Of a DNA stretch of 64,000 nucleotides, positions 6,937 through 15,732 are shown one piece after another (within the stretch, counting starts at the first letter, position 1; the number at the start of each line of letters is the position of its first letter). The stretch is from CAVTSA01 sp963737225 (GTDB taxonomy: Bacteria; Chloroflexota; Dormibacteria; Dormibacterales; Dormibacteraceae). A model generated the notes under the pieces. The model made no database searches, was not told where the DNA came from, and saw nothing but the letters and a program-made list of their open reading frames with translations. A program made the position numbers and the translations under genes. The stretch is taken from assembly GCA_963737225.1 (NCBI GenBank), contig CAVTSA010000004.1, forward strand, positions 682,001 through 746,000, read 5' to 3'.

Positions 6937-8415
6937 TTGCTATTCACCTACCTCACCAGAGAGCTGCGACGCCGGTATCGCCAGACTCTCGTGATCTCCA
7001 TCGGCTTCGCCTTAGGGATCGGTCTGGTGATCACCGTGACGGCCGCTTCCGCCGGCGTCAGTCAGGCTCAGAGCCAGGTGCTGCACGCGCTCTACGGCGT
7101 CGGCACCGACATCACCGTGAGCAAGACCGCCACCGCCGGCACCGGCGGTCCATCCCGGTTCGGGTTCCAGGCTCCCAACGCGGGGCAGGCAGGACAGGCC
7201 TTCAGCCGTAACGTGCTGACGACCGGCGGGCAGGGGACGCTCGACGCCTCCACCGCCGATTCGATCGCGAAGCTGGATCACGTCGCCGCCGTCTCCAGCT
7301 CACTGCAGCTGACCGACCTGAACATCCAGGGGCACTTCTCCTCCACCGGCGCCGCGGGCGGAGGGCGCGGCGGCTTCGGGGGAGGTGGCGGTGGTGCGGG
7401 GAGCTCCGGTGTGGCGGCCAGCCCGCCTCCCGTGAGCGTCAACACCACCTCCATCGACGGGGTCTCGGTCGATGCCTCCACCCTGGGGCCGATCACGTCC
7501 ACCGAGCTGACCAGCGGGCGCTTCTTCACCCCGGCCCAGGGGACGGCAGACGATGCCATCGTCACCACCTCCTATGCCAAGCAGCAGAGCCTCTCTCTCG
7601 GCTCGACGGTGGCGGTCGCCGGCACCCCGATGAAGGTCGTCGGGCTCGTCAACGCGCCTGCCGGCAGCGACGTGGAGGTCTACATCCCGCTCGGGGTCGC
7701 TCAGAGCCTGGCCGGCATGTCGGGTGAGGTGACCCAGATCTACGTCCAGGCCGCCGGCGCCGGCGACATCTCGACGGTCCAATCCGAGATCGACAAGACC
7801 GTCTCCGGCGCGACCGTCACCACCTCCAGCCAGCTTGCGAACGAGATCACCGGCTCGCTCTCCACCGCGTCCACCATCATCACCAAGCTGGGCCTCTGGC
7901 TGGCGGTGGCGGTGCTGATCGCGGCCTTCGGCATCGCCATCCTGCTCACGATGTCCGCGGTCACCCGCCGGGTGCGTGAATTCGGGACCCTCAAAGCCCT
8001 CGGCTGGCCCGTCCGCCGCGTCGTCGCGCAGGTGATGTCTGAATCTCTGGTGCAAGGGGTCCTCGGCGGGGTCCTGGGGATCGCCCTCGGGTTCGTCGGC
8101 GCGGCGCTCGTCACCCACTTCGCCCCCCCGCTGGACGCCGCCCCCGCGACGCCCGCGGCCGCCACCACGCCGAGGGCGGGATTCGGCGGACGTGGCTTTG
8201 GCGGTCGGGGCTTCGGCGGTGGCGGCGCCGGCCGGGGTGGCGCGGGTCTGCTCGCCTCGCACACGATCCCCATCCATCTCACGGCCCAGGTCCAGACCGA
8301 AGCGCTGATCCTGGCCGTCTGCCTGGCCATCGCCGGTGGCCTCCTCGCAGGTGCGTTCGGCGGCTGGCGCGCCGCCAGCCTGCGACCTGCCGAGGCGCTG
8401 AGGAGGGTCGAATGA
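6937..8415 (+). CDS. MacB/FtsX-type ABC transporter permease
   Basis: The 492-residue protein has one N-terminal transmembrane helix (near residues 20-40), a large extracytoplasmic domain, and three C-terminal helices of the FtsX domain. The FtsX signature is RRVREFGTLKALGWP near 350. The periplasmic-type domain contains glycine-rich tracts (GGGRGGFGGG near 145 and GFGGRGFGG near 420) unusual for the family. The TTG at 6937 is the start, because AGGAGG lies 8 bases upstream. An earlier GTG at 6901 lacks a ribosome site. It overlaps the ATPase gene by ATGA. Together they form a mechanotransmission-type exporter or lipoprotein/lipid-handling system. Confidence 0.9.
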   Translation: MLFTYLTRELRRRYRQTLVISIGFALGIGLVITVTAASAGVSQAQSQVLHALYGVGTDITVSKTATAGTGGPSRFGFQAPNAGQAGQAFSRNVLTTGGQGTLDASTADSIAKLDHVAAVSSSLQLTDLNIQGHFSSTGAAGGGRGGFGGGGGGAGSSGVAASPPPVSVNTTSIDGVSVDASTLGPITSTELTSGRFFTPAQGTADDAIVTTSYAKQQSLSLGSTVAVAGTPMKVVGLVNAPAGSDVEVYIPLGVAQSLAGMSGEVTQIYVQAAGAGDISTVQSEIDKTVSGATVTTSSQLANEITGSLSTASTIITKLGLWLAVAVLIAAFGIAILLTMSAVTRRVREFGTLKALGWPVRRVVAQVMSESLVQGVLGGVLGIALGFVGAALVTHFAPPLDAAPATPAAATTPRAGFGGRGFGGRGFGGGGAGRGGAGLLASHTIPIHLTAQVQTEALILAVCLAIAGGLLAGAFGGWRAASLRPAEALRRVE

Positions 8416-9236
8416 CGAAGGTGAAGCCGGGGCATGCCCCGGGGAGCCAGGCGCCGATGTACCAGCTCAGCGGCGTCAGCAAGCGGTTCAACAAGAAGGT
8501 CACGGCGCTCGAGGAAGTCGACCTTGCGCTCGAGGACGGCGATTTCCTGGCCGTGCAAGGGGCCACCGGCGGCGGCAAGACGACCCTGCTGCAGCTGCTC
8601 GGCGCTCTCGACCGGCCGACCTCGGGCACCTTGACCTTCGAGGGCAGGAACCTCGGCCGCCTGCGCGAGGGTCAGCTGACCAATCTGAGGGCGCGCGCGT
8701 TCGGGTTCATCTTTCAGACGTTCAACCTGATCCCGACCCTGACGGCGCTCCAGAACGTCGAGACGGCACTCGTGCCGCTGCACGTGAAGGCCTCCGAACG
8801 GCGTTCCCGGGCCACTCGGGCGCTGGCCGGGGTGGGGCTCGAGGACCGCCTTCACCACCTTCCGTCGGAGCTTTCGGGGGGCCAGCAGCAGCGGGTGGCG
8901 ATCGCGCGGGCGCTGGTCAAGGAGCCGCGGGTCATTCTCGCCGACGAGCCCACCGGCAACCTCGACGAAGAGACCCGGGACGACATCATCGGCCTGCTGC
9001 AGGACCTCTGGCGTCGCGGCGGTCTGACGCTGATCCTGGTCACGCACGACAGCTGGGTCGCCCGCCGGGCACCCCGCATCGCCTGGATCAGCCATGGGAG
9101 GCTGACGATGCGGAAGGAGCGGCCGGCCGCCACCGCGGAGGCGGGAGACGCCGGGACGCCTGACGGCGGGGCCCCGGAGGCCGGGCCGCCTCGCGCTGCC
9201 GGGCCGCCGCAGGAGTACCAGCCCCCGGGCGGGTGA
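8412..9236 (+). CDS. MacB/LolD-type ABC transporter ATP-binding protein
   Basis: The 274-residue ATPase carries Walker A GATGGGKTT near residue 52, Q-loop FIFQTFNLIP near 98, signature LSGGQQQR near 155, Walker B VILADEPTGNLD near 175 and H-loop VTHD near 207. The Q-loop and signature are those of the MacB/LolD/FtsE group. It starts at the ATGA overlap with the permease gene, with GGAGG upstream. A Pro/Ala/Gly-rich C-terminal tail of about 45 residues is extra and probably unstructured. No membrane-fusion (MacA-like) gene is next to the pair. Confidence 0.94.
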   Translation: MTKVKPGHAPGSQAPMYQLSGVSKRFNKKVTALEEVDLALEDGDFLAVQGATGGGKTTLLQLLGALDRPTSGTLTFEGRNLGRLREGQLTNLRARAFGFIFQTFNLIPTLTALQNVETALVPLHVKASERRSRATRALAGVGLEDRLHHLPSELSGGQQQRVAIARALVKEPRVILADEPTGNLDEETRDDIIGLLQDLWRRGGLTLILVTHDSWVARRAPRIAWISHGRLTMRKERPAATAEAGDAGTPDGGAPEAGPPRAAGPPQEYQPPGG

Positions 9237-9248
9237 CGGACCAGACGG

Positions 9249-10370
9249 CTACCCCGCCCCCCGCGGAAAGGGCCGGCCGAGCGCCTGGCCCAGTGCCGTC
9301 AGGTCGCTGTCGAGCTGCGCCCAGATGCGGTCCTGCGCGGAGGCCTCCGGCGGGAAGGCCTCCGGGTCGATGAGGTCGTGGGCCGCCTCCGGGCGCTCCA
9401 CCATCTCGGCGAAGAGCAGCGTCCAGGCTCGCGGCACCACCTCGCGGATCGCGTAGCCGCCACCCCCGAGCGCGACCCATCGCCCGTCGCAGAGCTCGTG
9501 CGCGAGCGCGTGGAAGCGTCGCCCGATCACGGGCCAGATCGCGGTCGAGCAGCAGAGATGGGCGAGCGGATCCAGGAGATGGGTGTCGCAGCCGTCCTGG
9601 GTGACGAGCACCGTGGGCCGGAAATCGCGCACCAGCGGCAGCACCACCGCCTCGAACGCCGCCAGCCACGGTTCGTCCCAGATGTACGGGCTGAGCGGGA
9701 GGTTGGCCGCCGCGCCGCGACCTTCACCGACGCCGGTCTCGTCGACGAACCCGGTCCCCGGGAAGAGGTAGCGGCCGGTCTCGTGCAGGCTCAACGTGAG
9801 CACCTCCGGATCGTCGTAGAAGATCCATTGGGTGCCGTCGCCGTGGTGCACGTCGACGTCGACGCAGGCGACCCGGTGGCCCTGCCCCCGAAGGTAGGCG
9901 ACCGCCGACGCCACGTCGTTGTACACGCAGAACCCGGAGGCCCGGTCCCGCGACGCGTGGTGCAGCCCTCCCGCCGGGTTGAAGGCGTGCAGCGCCTCAC
10001 CCCGGTGGACCGCCTCGGCGGCGGCCAGACTGGCCCCGCACACCATCGCCGAGGCCGCGTGCATCCCGTCCGCGATCGGGTTGTCCGCGCTTCCGAACCC
10101 GTGCTGCGCGCCGCGGACCAGCGCCGCTCGATCGCGGGTGGCTGGGTCGCTCAGCGCCCGGACCAGCTCGACGTAGGACGGTGTCTGGGTCCTCTTCAGC
10201 TCGTCGTCGGTCGCCTCCCGCGGAGCGAGTCGCAGCACCCCCCGGTCCAGGCCGCGTCGCTCGATCTCCTCCACCGTCAGCTGGACGCGGATCTGCTGGA
10301 GCGGATGGTCCTCGCTCAGCTTGTAGTCGAGCAGGGCAGGGCCCCAGACCAGCGCCACCTGACCCGACAT
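9249..10370 (-). CDS. Histone deacetylase family protein, AcuC-like
   Basis: The 373-residue enzyme belongs to the zinc-dependent arginase/deacetylase fold. Motifs are HHASRDRASGFCVYND near residue 135, the zinc motif DVDVHHGDGTQW near 168, the ETG-FPGTG loop near 195, a second metal region TQDGCDTHLLDPLAH near 255 and LGGGGYAIREV near 298. These match AcuC-type deacetylases that remove acetyl groups from lysines or small amines; acetyl-CoA synthetase is the known substrate in some species. The ATG at 10370 gives the family N-terminus. The gene is divergent from the formiminotransferase with 21 bases between starts, so their promoters must overlap. Confidence 0.9.
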   Translation of the reverse strand: MSGQVALVWGPALLDYKLSEDHPLQQIRVQLTVEEIERRGLDRGVLRLAPREATDDELKRTQTPSYVELVRALSDPATRDRAALVRGAQHGFGSADNPIADGMHAASAMVCGASLAAAEAVHRGEALHAFNPAGGLHHASRDRASGFCVYNDVASAVAYLRGQGHRVACVDVDVHHGDGTQWIFYDDPEVLTLSLHETGRYLFPGTGFVDETGVGEGRGAAANLPLSPYIWDEPWLAAFEAVVLPLVRDFRPTVLVTQDGCDTHLLDPLAHLCCSTAIWPVIGRRFHALAHELCDGRWVALGGGGYAIREVVPRAWTLLFAEMVERPEAAHDLIDPEAFPPEASAQDRIWAQLDSDLTALGQALGRPFPRGAG

Positions 10371-10391
10371 GACCACACTGTAACCCTGCCC

Positions 10392-11477
10392 ATGCCTCCC
10401 CTCTTCGAGGCGGTGCCCAACTTCTCCGCCGGGACCGACCCTGTCCTGCTGCGGGCGCTGCGCGGCACCGGTGCCCTCGATCAGCACGCGGATCCGCTCC
10501 ATAACCGCTGTGTGGTGACGCTGGTCGAGACCGAGGGCTCGCGCCTGCACCGGGCGTTGATGGAGCGGGTCGACGTCGCGCGAGCCCGCATCGACCTCCG
10601 CTCCCACCGCGGGCTGCATCCCCGTCTGGGGGCCGTCGATGTGATCCCCGTGGTGCCGCTGTCGGGTGCCACGCTGGAAGCAGCGGGAGCGATCGCTCGC
10701 CGGCTGGCTCAGGAGATCTGGGATCGGGACCGCATACCGACCTGGTTCTACGGGGAACTTGCCGGCGGCCGGACGCTCGCCGACCTGCGCCGGGCCGCCG
10801 TCCCGCCCTCGTTCGACGTCGGTGATACCTCTCACCCCACCGCCGGGGCCTGCTGCGTGGGTGCGCGGCCGCCGCTGGTCGCCTTCAATCTCGTTCTCCA
10901 CCGTCCCCGCCGCGATGTCTCGGCGGTTCTGCCCCGCCTCCGTGCGCTGCCGGGGGTGCGGGCGCTCACGTTTCCCCTCCCCGAGGAACGGGTTCAGCTC
11001 TCGACCAACCTGACACGTCTCGCCGAGGTCGGAGTCGCGACCCTCGCGCGGACCGTCGCCGAGCTGCTGGGGGAGCCGGGTGAGCCCGAGCTGGTCGGGT
11101 TGTGCCCGGCGGCGGCGGCCGGTCCGGGGTGTGACGGGGGTCTGCTCGAGGCCCGGCTGATCGCTCACGCCGCGGGGCGGCTCGGCGCACGGTGTCGCGG
11201 CGCCGGCGATGCCGAACGGCGCGAGATGGGAGAACGCCTGGAGCGCCGCGCCACCGAGATCGCAGCTACCACCTTCACCGCCGAGAGCATGCTCGCGGCC
11301 GCGGAGGAGGCGGTGAGCTTCCTCCGGCTGCGAGCGGCCCTCGGCGTCGAGGACGAGATGTCCACTGCCTGCCTGTGGGCCGGTGCCGAAGGGCTGCGCC
11401 GGGCCCTCGAGTCGAGCCCCCGACCCGCGCTCCGTGACCGGATCGGCCTGCTGGACCGCTGGCTGGCCATGGTGTAA
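10392..11477 (+). CDS. Glutamate formiminotransferase family protein
   Basis: The 361-residue protein begins with the FTCD N-terminal fold (PLFEAVPNFSAGTDP). It continues with HRGLHPRLGAVDVIPVVPL near residue 75, where the histidine equivalent to the catalytic one lies. The family enzyme moves a formimino group from formiminoglutamate (histidine breakdown) to tetrahydrofolate. The region to about residue 275 matches the two formiminotransferase subdomains. The last 80 residues form a helical extension I cannot assign, perhaps a reduced cyclodeaminase-like tail. No hut genes are nearby, so the substrate is not certain. Start is ATG at 10392. Confidence 0.85.
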   Translation: MPPLFEAVPNFSAGTDPVLLRALRGTGALDQHADPLHNRCVVTLVETEGSRLHRALMERVDVARARIDLRSHRGLHPRLGAVDVIPVVPLSGATLEAAGAIARRLAQEIWDRDRIPTWFYGELAGGRTLADLRRAAVPPSFDVGDTSHPTAGACCVGARPPLVAFNLVLHRPRRDVSAVLPRLRALPGVRALTFPLPEERVQLSTNLTRLAEVGVATLARTVAELLGEPGEPELVGLCPAAAAGPGCDGGLLEARLIAHAAGRLGARCRGAGDAERREMGERLERRATEIAATTFTAESMLAAAEEAVSFLRLRAALGVEDEMSTACLWAGAEGLRRALESSPRPALRDRIGLLDRWLAMV

Positions 11478-11543
11478 CCGAGCTTTGCTGCACGACCTCT
11501 GACCCCCGCCGACGGCGGCGAAGTCTGGTTTAGTGGAACGGTT

Positions 11544-12560
11544 GTGACCGTCCTCCATCCGTCGCGCACGGCCCTCGACCAGGTGCGCACCGCCCCTCGG
11601 GCCTTCGACTACGACGATCTCAGCCTCGCCCCCCGCCACGCCTCTGGACTCCCCCACCGCGCCGACGCCCGACCCCGGGTGGCGCTGGGACCGGCGGGCC
11701 TCGACGTGCCCCTGCTGGGGTCTCCGATGCCCGACGTGTGCGGGCCCCGGATGTGCCGGGCTCTGGCCGCGGCCGGGGCGCTCGGCATCCTGCACCGGTT
11801 CCAGCCCATCGAGCAGCAGGCGGAGCAGGTCCGGGAGCTGGCGGGCGCCACCGAGGGCGCGGTGGCGGCCGCGCTCGGCGTCACCGGTGACTGGCAGGAC
11901 CGCTTTCGGGCGCTCGAGGAGGCGGGCTGTGCCATCTTCTGCCTGGACACCGCCAACGGCGCCCACGCGCAGGTCGGCCGTGCCATCGACTGGCTGCGGG
12001 CCCAGTCGCCGAGCGTGTTCCTGATCGCGGGCAACGTCGCGTCGGGTGAGGGCTTCCGCTGGCTGGAGGAGCACGGCGCCGACGCGATCCGGGTCGGGAT
12101 CGCCGGGGGGTCGGTGTGCGAGACCCGGACCGAGACCGCGGTCTACGTCCCCACCCCCTACGCGGTGGCCGAAGCCGCTGCGGTCCGCACCCGCGCGCTG
12201 ATCATCGGCGACGGCGGCGTCCGGATGCCGGCGGACCTCTGCAAGCTGCTGGCGCTGGGTGCCGACCTGGCGATGGCCGGCTCGGCGCTGGCGGGCACCG
12301 ATGAGGCGCCGGGCCGGGCCATCGCGGTCGAGGGCAAGACGTACAAGATCATGCGCGGCGCGGCGTCGTTCTCGGTCCAGCAGGAGTCAGGCAACCTGGA
12401 CCCCGAGTACGTCGAGGGTGCCGAGACGCTGGTGCCGACCAAGGGGCCGGTCAGCGCGGTGGTGCGGCGGTACCTCGCCGGGCTGCGCAGCTCGATGGCG
12501 TACCTCGACGCCCGCAACCTCGACGAGTACCGCGCGCACGCGAGCTTCCTCCGGCTCTGA
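11544..12560 (+). CDS. IMP dehydrogenase/GMP reductase family protein without CBS domains
   Basis: The 338-residue protein is an (alpha/beta)8 barrel of the IMPDH/GMPR family. FDYDDLSLAPRH at the start, LDTANGAH near 134, the catalytic-loop region GIAGGSVCETRTET near 185 with its cysteine, and IIGDGGVRMPADLCKLLALGAD near 218 are visible. The CBS pair found in most IMPDHs between these blocks is absent, and length fits GMP reductase or GuaB3-like enzymes. It may interconvert IMP with XMP or GMP; sequence alone does not separate these. Start is GTG at 11544 with weak GGAACG upstream. Confidence 0.85.
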   Translation: MTVLHPSRTALDQVRTAPRAFDYDDLSLAPRHASGLPHRADARPRVALGPAGLDVPLLGSPMPDVCGPRMCRALAAAGALGILHRFQPIEQQAEQVRELAGATEGAVAAALGVTGDWQDRFRALEEAGCAIFCLDTANGAHAQVGRAIDWLRAQSPSVFLIAGNVASGEGFRWLEEHGADAIRVGIAGGSVCETRTETAVYVPTPYAVAEAAAVRTRALIIGDGGVRMPADLCKLLALGADLAMAGSALAGTDEAPGRAIAVEGKTYKIMRGAASFSVQQESGNLDPEYVEGAETLVPTKGPVSAVVRRYLAGLRSSMAYLDARNLDEYRAHASFLRL

Positions 12561-12573
12561 CCGGCGTCAGGCT

Positions 12574-12993
12574 TCAGGCGGCGATCCGGGCCTGAGCCCG
12601 CGGCCGGCGGATCCGGAGCCGGTTCACGATCGCCGTTCCGACCAGGGCCACCGAGACACCGGCGGCCGCGTAGACCGCGAGCACGAGGAGGTTCTGAGCC
12701 AGACCGTGCGAGCCGAAGTACACGATGTCCCGAATCGCGTCGACGGCCCGGCCGTTGGGGAGCACCGGGTTGAGCGTCCGCCAGAACCCCGGCAGGAGGT
12801 CAGCCTGGTATGCGCCGCCGGCGCTGGGGTTGCCGAGCACCACCAGGGCCAGGATCGTGATGCCGACCCCGACGCTGCCGAACAGGCTCTGGAGCGCGTT
12901 TGCGACCGCGCCGGAGGCGAAGACGACGAGTGCCCCGAGCCACCACAGCTCGACGAAATGGCCGGTCAGGGCGCCCAGCAGCGGGTCGATCAC
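12574..12993 (-). pseudogene. Truncated ABC-2/YhgE-like membrane protein
   Basis: The 139-residue frame matches only the C-terminal membrane part of the YhgE/DUF3533-type proteins: GHFVELWWLGALVVF, the VLGNPSAGGAYQADLLPGFWR block and the following helix pair. Full members have an N-terminal helix and a long extracytoplasmic domain. Open frame can be followed upstream to about 13100 without a start codon. It then runs into hairpin-repeat sequence at 13104-13181, suggesting the 5' part was lost there. It is probably a relic, though a short expressed membrane protein from GTG 12993 is possible. Confidence 0.6.
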
Positions 12994-13103
12994 GTAGGCG
13001 GCACCGAGGCCGGACAGGACGGCGTACGGAACCAGGGCAAGGAGCCGGAGCAGGGCGTGTCTGACGTTCGCCGGCCGCGCAGGCCGGCAAACCTGGCGGG
13101 GTG

Positions 13104-13181
13104 GGGTCAGAGTGTCCGCACTCCGACGCTACCCGGCGCGGGGTAGGGTCAGAGTGTCCACGCTCCGACGCTACCGGGCGC
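13104..13181. repeat. Two direct copies of dispersed repeat family B
   Basis: GGGTCAGAGTGTCC followed by CACTCCGACGCTACC-like sequence occurs at 13104-13140 and again at 13147-13181 in the same orientation. The same core occurs as an inverted pair at 22915-22974. It lies between ribH and the truncated membrane gene. Confidence 0.8.
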
Positions 13182-13199
13182 CCCCGGCTTGGCGCCCCG

Positions 13200-13793
13200 C
13201 TAGGCCTCCGGTTGGGAGGGTTTCGACATCCGGCCGATCTGGATCAGCGGGGACGGTCCCTGCTCGCCGTCCTCCTCGTCTTGCTCGACGTCGTCTTCCT
13301 CGCCCCCGTCGGAGTCGCCGCTCTGGAGCCGGCGAACCAGGTTGGCCATCTCGAGGGCGGTCTCGGCCGCCTCCACGCCCGCGTTGCGCTTGGGGCCGCT
13401 GCGCGCCAGGGCCTGCTCGCGATCGTAGGTGGTGAGCACCCCGAAGGAGCACGGCACGCCGGTGTCCAGGTTCACGTGAGCGATCCCGGCCGCGGTCTCG
13501 GCGGCGACGAACTGGAAGTGCGCGGTCTCCCCGTTGATGACGCAGCCGAGCGCCACGATGGCGTCGATGGTCCCGCTCTCGGCGAGGGTCAGCGCGGCCA
13601 GTGGAAGCTCGAGCGCGCCCGGCACCCAGTACGTGCGCACCTCTTCGCAGTGGTGCCGGCGCAGCGCCTCCTCCGCCCCCCGCACCAGCCGCTTCACGAT
13701 GTCCTGGTTGAAGCGCGAGGCGACGACGGCGACGCGGAGGTCGCTGCCGTCCAGGGCCTCCTCGGAGGGTCGCTCGGTACCGGGTTCTCCCAT
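13200..13793 (-). CDS. ribH: 6,7-dimethyl-8-ribityllumazine synthase
   Basis: The 197-residue enzyme condenses 5-amino-6-ribitylaminouracil with 3,4-dihydroxy-2-butanone 4-phosphate, the penultimate step of riboflavin synthesis. SRFNQDIVKRL near residue 26, VPGALELPLA near 57, ALGCVINGETAHF near 81 and the RNAGVEAAETALEMA block near 138 are family hallmarks. The C-terminus carries about 40 extra residues rich in Glu, Asp and Ser (EEDDVEQDEEDGEQ) not usual for lumazine synthase. It is the last gene of the rib cluster, 149 bases after ribBA, with a hairpin in between. Confidence 0.96.
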   Translation of the reverse strand: MGEPGTERPSEEALDGSDLRVAVVASRFNQDIVKRLVRGAEEALRRHHCEEVRTYWVPGALELPLAALTLAESGTIDAIVALGCVINGETAHFQFVAAETAAGIAHVNLDTGVPCSFGVLTTYDREQALARSGPKRNAGVEAAETALEMANLVRRLQSGDSDGGEEDDVEQDEEDGEQGPSPLIQIGRMSKPSQPEA

Positions 13794-13854
13794 CGGATCC
13801 AGGCTAGCAGCACCCGCCGGGGTGCCCCCCGCGATGGGCCGGCAGCCTCAGGGC

Positions 13855-13912
13855 CGTTTCTGCACATTCCGCTCTCTCCGGGTCGGAGATAGCGACGGTT
13901 TCTGCAGAAACG
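13855..13912. promoter_or_regulatory. Inverted repeat between ribBA and ribH
   Basis: CGTTTCTGCA at 13855-13864 pairs exactly with TGCAGAAACG at 13903-13912. The right arm also forms its own palindrome (GTTTCTGCAGAAAC), so two folds compete. A smaller TCTCC/GGAGA hairpin lies inside. It could attenuate ribH transcription; no FMN riboswitch motif is present here. Confidence 0.5.
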
Positions 13913-13942
13913 ACCTAATCCACCGTCCGGGGGGTGGCGCCT

Positions 13943-15139
13943 CTAGAGGAGGTGGCCCAGCTTCTCCCGCTTGGTGGCCAGGTATCGCTCGTTGTAGTGG
14001 TTGGGCTCGACCCGGAGCGGAACCTGCTCCACCACCTCCAGGCCGAAGCCTTCGATCGCCACCAGCTTCCGGGGATTGTTGGTCAGCAGGCGCATGCGGC
14101 GGACGCCGAGATCGGCCAAAATCTGGTTGCCGATGCCGTAGTCACGCGAGTCGTCGGGCTGGTGGAGCGCCAGGTTCGCCTCCACGGTGTCCATCCCCTC
14201 GTCCTGCAGGTTGTAGGCACGCAGCTTGTCCACGAGGCCGATCCCCCGACCCTCGTGGTCGGTGATGTAGAGCAGCAGCCCACGGCCCTCCTCGGCGATG
14301 CGGTCGATGGCTGCCGCCAGCTGCGGCCCGCAGTCGCAGCGCTGGCTCCCGAAGACGTCACCCGTCAGGCAGCGTGAGTGGACGCGCAGCAGCACCGGCT
14401 CATGGGGATCGATCTCACCGAGCACCATCGCCAGGTGGACGGCGCCGGTGGTCAGGTCCTCGAAGGCGTGGGCCTGCCAGACCAGCCCGTCGATGGGAAT
14501 CGAGGAGACCACCCGTTCGGCCACCAGCTTCTCGGTCCGGCGGCGGTAGGCGACGAGGTCCCGGATGGCGACGATCTTCAAATCCTGGGTCCGCGCCAGC
14601 TGCTCCAGGTCGGGCAGCCTCGCCATCGTCCCGTCGTCGTTCATCACCTCGCAGATCACGCCCGCGGGGGACAGCCCGGTCATCGCGCAGAGGTCGACCG
14701 CGGCCTCGGTGTGGCCGGTGCGCACCAGGACGCCGCCCGGGCGGGCGCGCAGGGGGAAGGTGTGGCCTGGCTTCGCGAAGTCGGCGGGCTTCGCCTTGGG
14801 GTTGATGAGATGCCGGATGGTGGCAGCCCGATCCTGCGCCGAGATGCCGGTCGTGACCAGGTCCTTGGCCTCGACCGAGATCGCGAAGGCGGTCCCGTAG
14901 CGCTCGGTGTTGCGGGTCACCATCGGCTCGATCTGAAGGTCGTCGAGCCGGGACTCGGTCATCGCCGTGCAGATCAGCCCGCTCGCGTGGCGAGCCATGA
15001 ACGCGATGTGTTCCGGCGTCACCAGGTCGGCCGCGCACATCAAATCCCCCTCGCCCTCGCGGTCTTCGTCATCGACCACGATCACGATCTTGCCCGCCTC
15101 CAGATCGGCGAGCACCTCGGGGACCGTCGCCAGCGTCAC
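13943..15139 (-). CDS. ribBA: Bifunctional DHBP synthase / GTP cyclohydrolase II
   Basis: The 398-residue protein fuses two riboflavin enzymes. The N-terminal half is 3,4-dihydroxy-2-butanone 4-phosphate synthase: DDEDREGEGDL near residue 21 holds the metal glutamates, and RPGGVLVRTGHTEAAVDL lies near 133. The C-terminal half is GTP cyclohydrolase II: RVHSRCLTGDVFGSQRCDCG near 253 holds the zinc cysteines, and EGRGIGL follows near 296. GTP and ribulose 5-phosphate are the two precursors supplied. The start is GTG at 15139, overlapping the ribE stop (GTGA). Both active-site sets look complete. Confidence 0.97.
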   Translation of the reverse strand: MTLATVPEVLADLEAGKIVIVVDDEDREGEGDLMCAADLVTPEHIAFMARHASGLICTAMTESRLDDLQIEPMVTRNTERYGTAFAISVEAKDLVTTGISAQDRAATIRHLINPKAKPADFAKPGHTFPLRARPGGVLVRTGHTEAAVDLCAMTGLSPAGVICEVMNDDGTMARLPDLEQLARTQDLKIVAIRDLVAYRRRTEKLVAERVVSSIPIDGLVWQAHAFEDLTTGAVHLAMVLGEIDPHEPVLLRVHSRCLTGDVFGSQRCDCGPQLAAAIDRIAEEGRGLLLYITDHEGRGIGLVDKLRAYNLQDEGMDTVEANLALHQPDDSRDYGIGNQILADLGVRRMRLLTNNPRKLVAIEGFGLEVVEQVPLRVEPNHYNERYLATKREKLGHLL

Positions 15140-15732
15140 CTCTGCACCGTGCCTCCACTGCGTCTGAGCAGTCGCGCCACGTACCTCGCCACGACGTCGA
15201 CCTCCAGGTTGACCAGGCTACGCGGACGGTAGGTGCCGGCGACGGTGACCTCCAGCGTGTGGGGGATGAAGGCAATCCCGAACGAACGATCGTCCACCGT
15301 GGTGACAGTCAGGCTGGTCCCGTCCACCGCGATCGACCCCTTCTCAGCCACGAACGGAGCGAGCGCCACCGGGAGCTCGATCCGCAGCTCGCGGCCGAGC
15401 TCGACCGGCGTCACCTCGAGCACGTGCGCGGTGCCGTCGACGTGCCCCTGGACCAGGTGCCCGTCGAGGCCCTGGTCGACCCGCAGCGACGGCTCCAGAT
15501 TGACCCGGGCGCCGGGCTCGAGAAGGCCCAGGTTGGTTCGCTCCCGGGTCTCCGGGACCACGTCGCAGAAGAACGTGGTCCCCTCCAGCTCGACGACCGT
15601 CAGGCAGACCCCGTTGACGGCCACCGAGGCGCCGATGTCAAGCGGCCGGCGCAGGCGGGGGGCGGCGATGCCGAGGTGCCCGGGCCTCCACTCGACGACC
15701 GTTCCCAGCGCGCTAACTATCCCGGTGAACAT
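15136..15732 (-). CDS. ribE: Riboflavin synthase alpha subunit
   Basis: The 198-residue enzyme converts two lumazine molecules to riboflavin. It has the family start MFTGIV and two tandem lumazine-binding barrels, with VAVNGVCLTV in the first and IAVDGTSLTV in the second. GHLVQGHVDGTA forms the region between them. The ATG at 15732 is chosen because MFTGIV is the universal N-terminus. The longer frame upstream lies inside the ribD end. It overlaps ribD by 20 bases and ribBA by 4, which makes a tightly coupled operon. Confidence 0.96.
   Translation of the reverse strand: MFTGIVSALGTVVEWRPGHLGIAAPRLRRPLDIGASVAVNGVCLTVVELEGTTFFCDVVPETRERTNLGLLEPGARVNLEPSLRVDQGLDGHLVQGHVDGTAHVLEVTPVELGRELRIELPVALAPFVAEKGSIAVDGTSLTVTTVDDRSFGIAFIPHTLEVTVAGTYRPRSLVNLEVDVVARYVARLLRRSGGTVQR

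Noticed and set aside
9378..10391. Plus-strand extension upstream of the formiminotransferase
   Set aside because: It runs antisense to the deacetylase gene. The formiminotransferase fold begins at the ATG at 10392.
13794..13942. FMN riboswitch before ribH
   Set aside because: The conserved RFN sequence blocks are not visible, and the inverted repeat present has a different layout.
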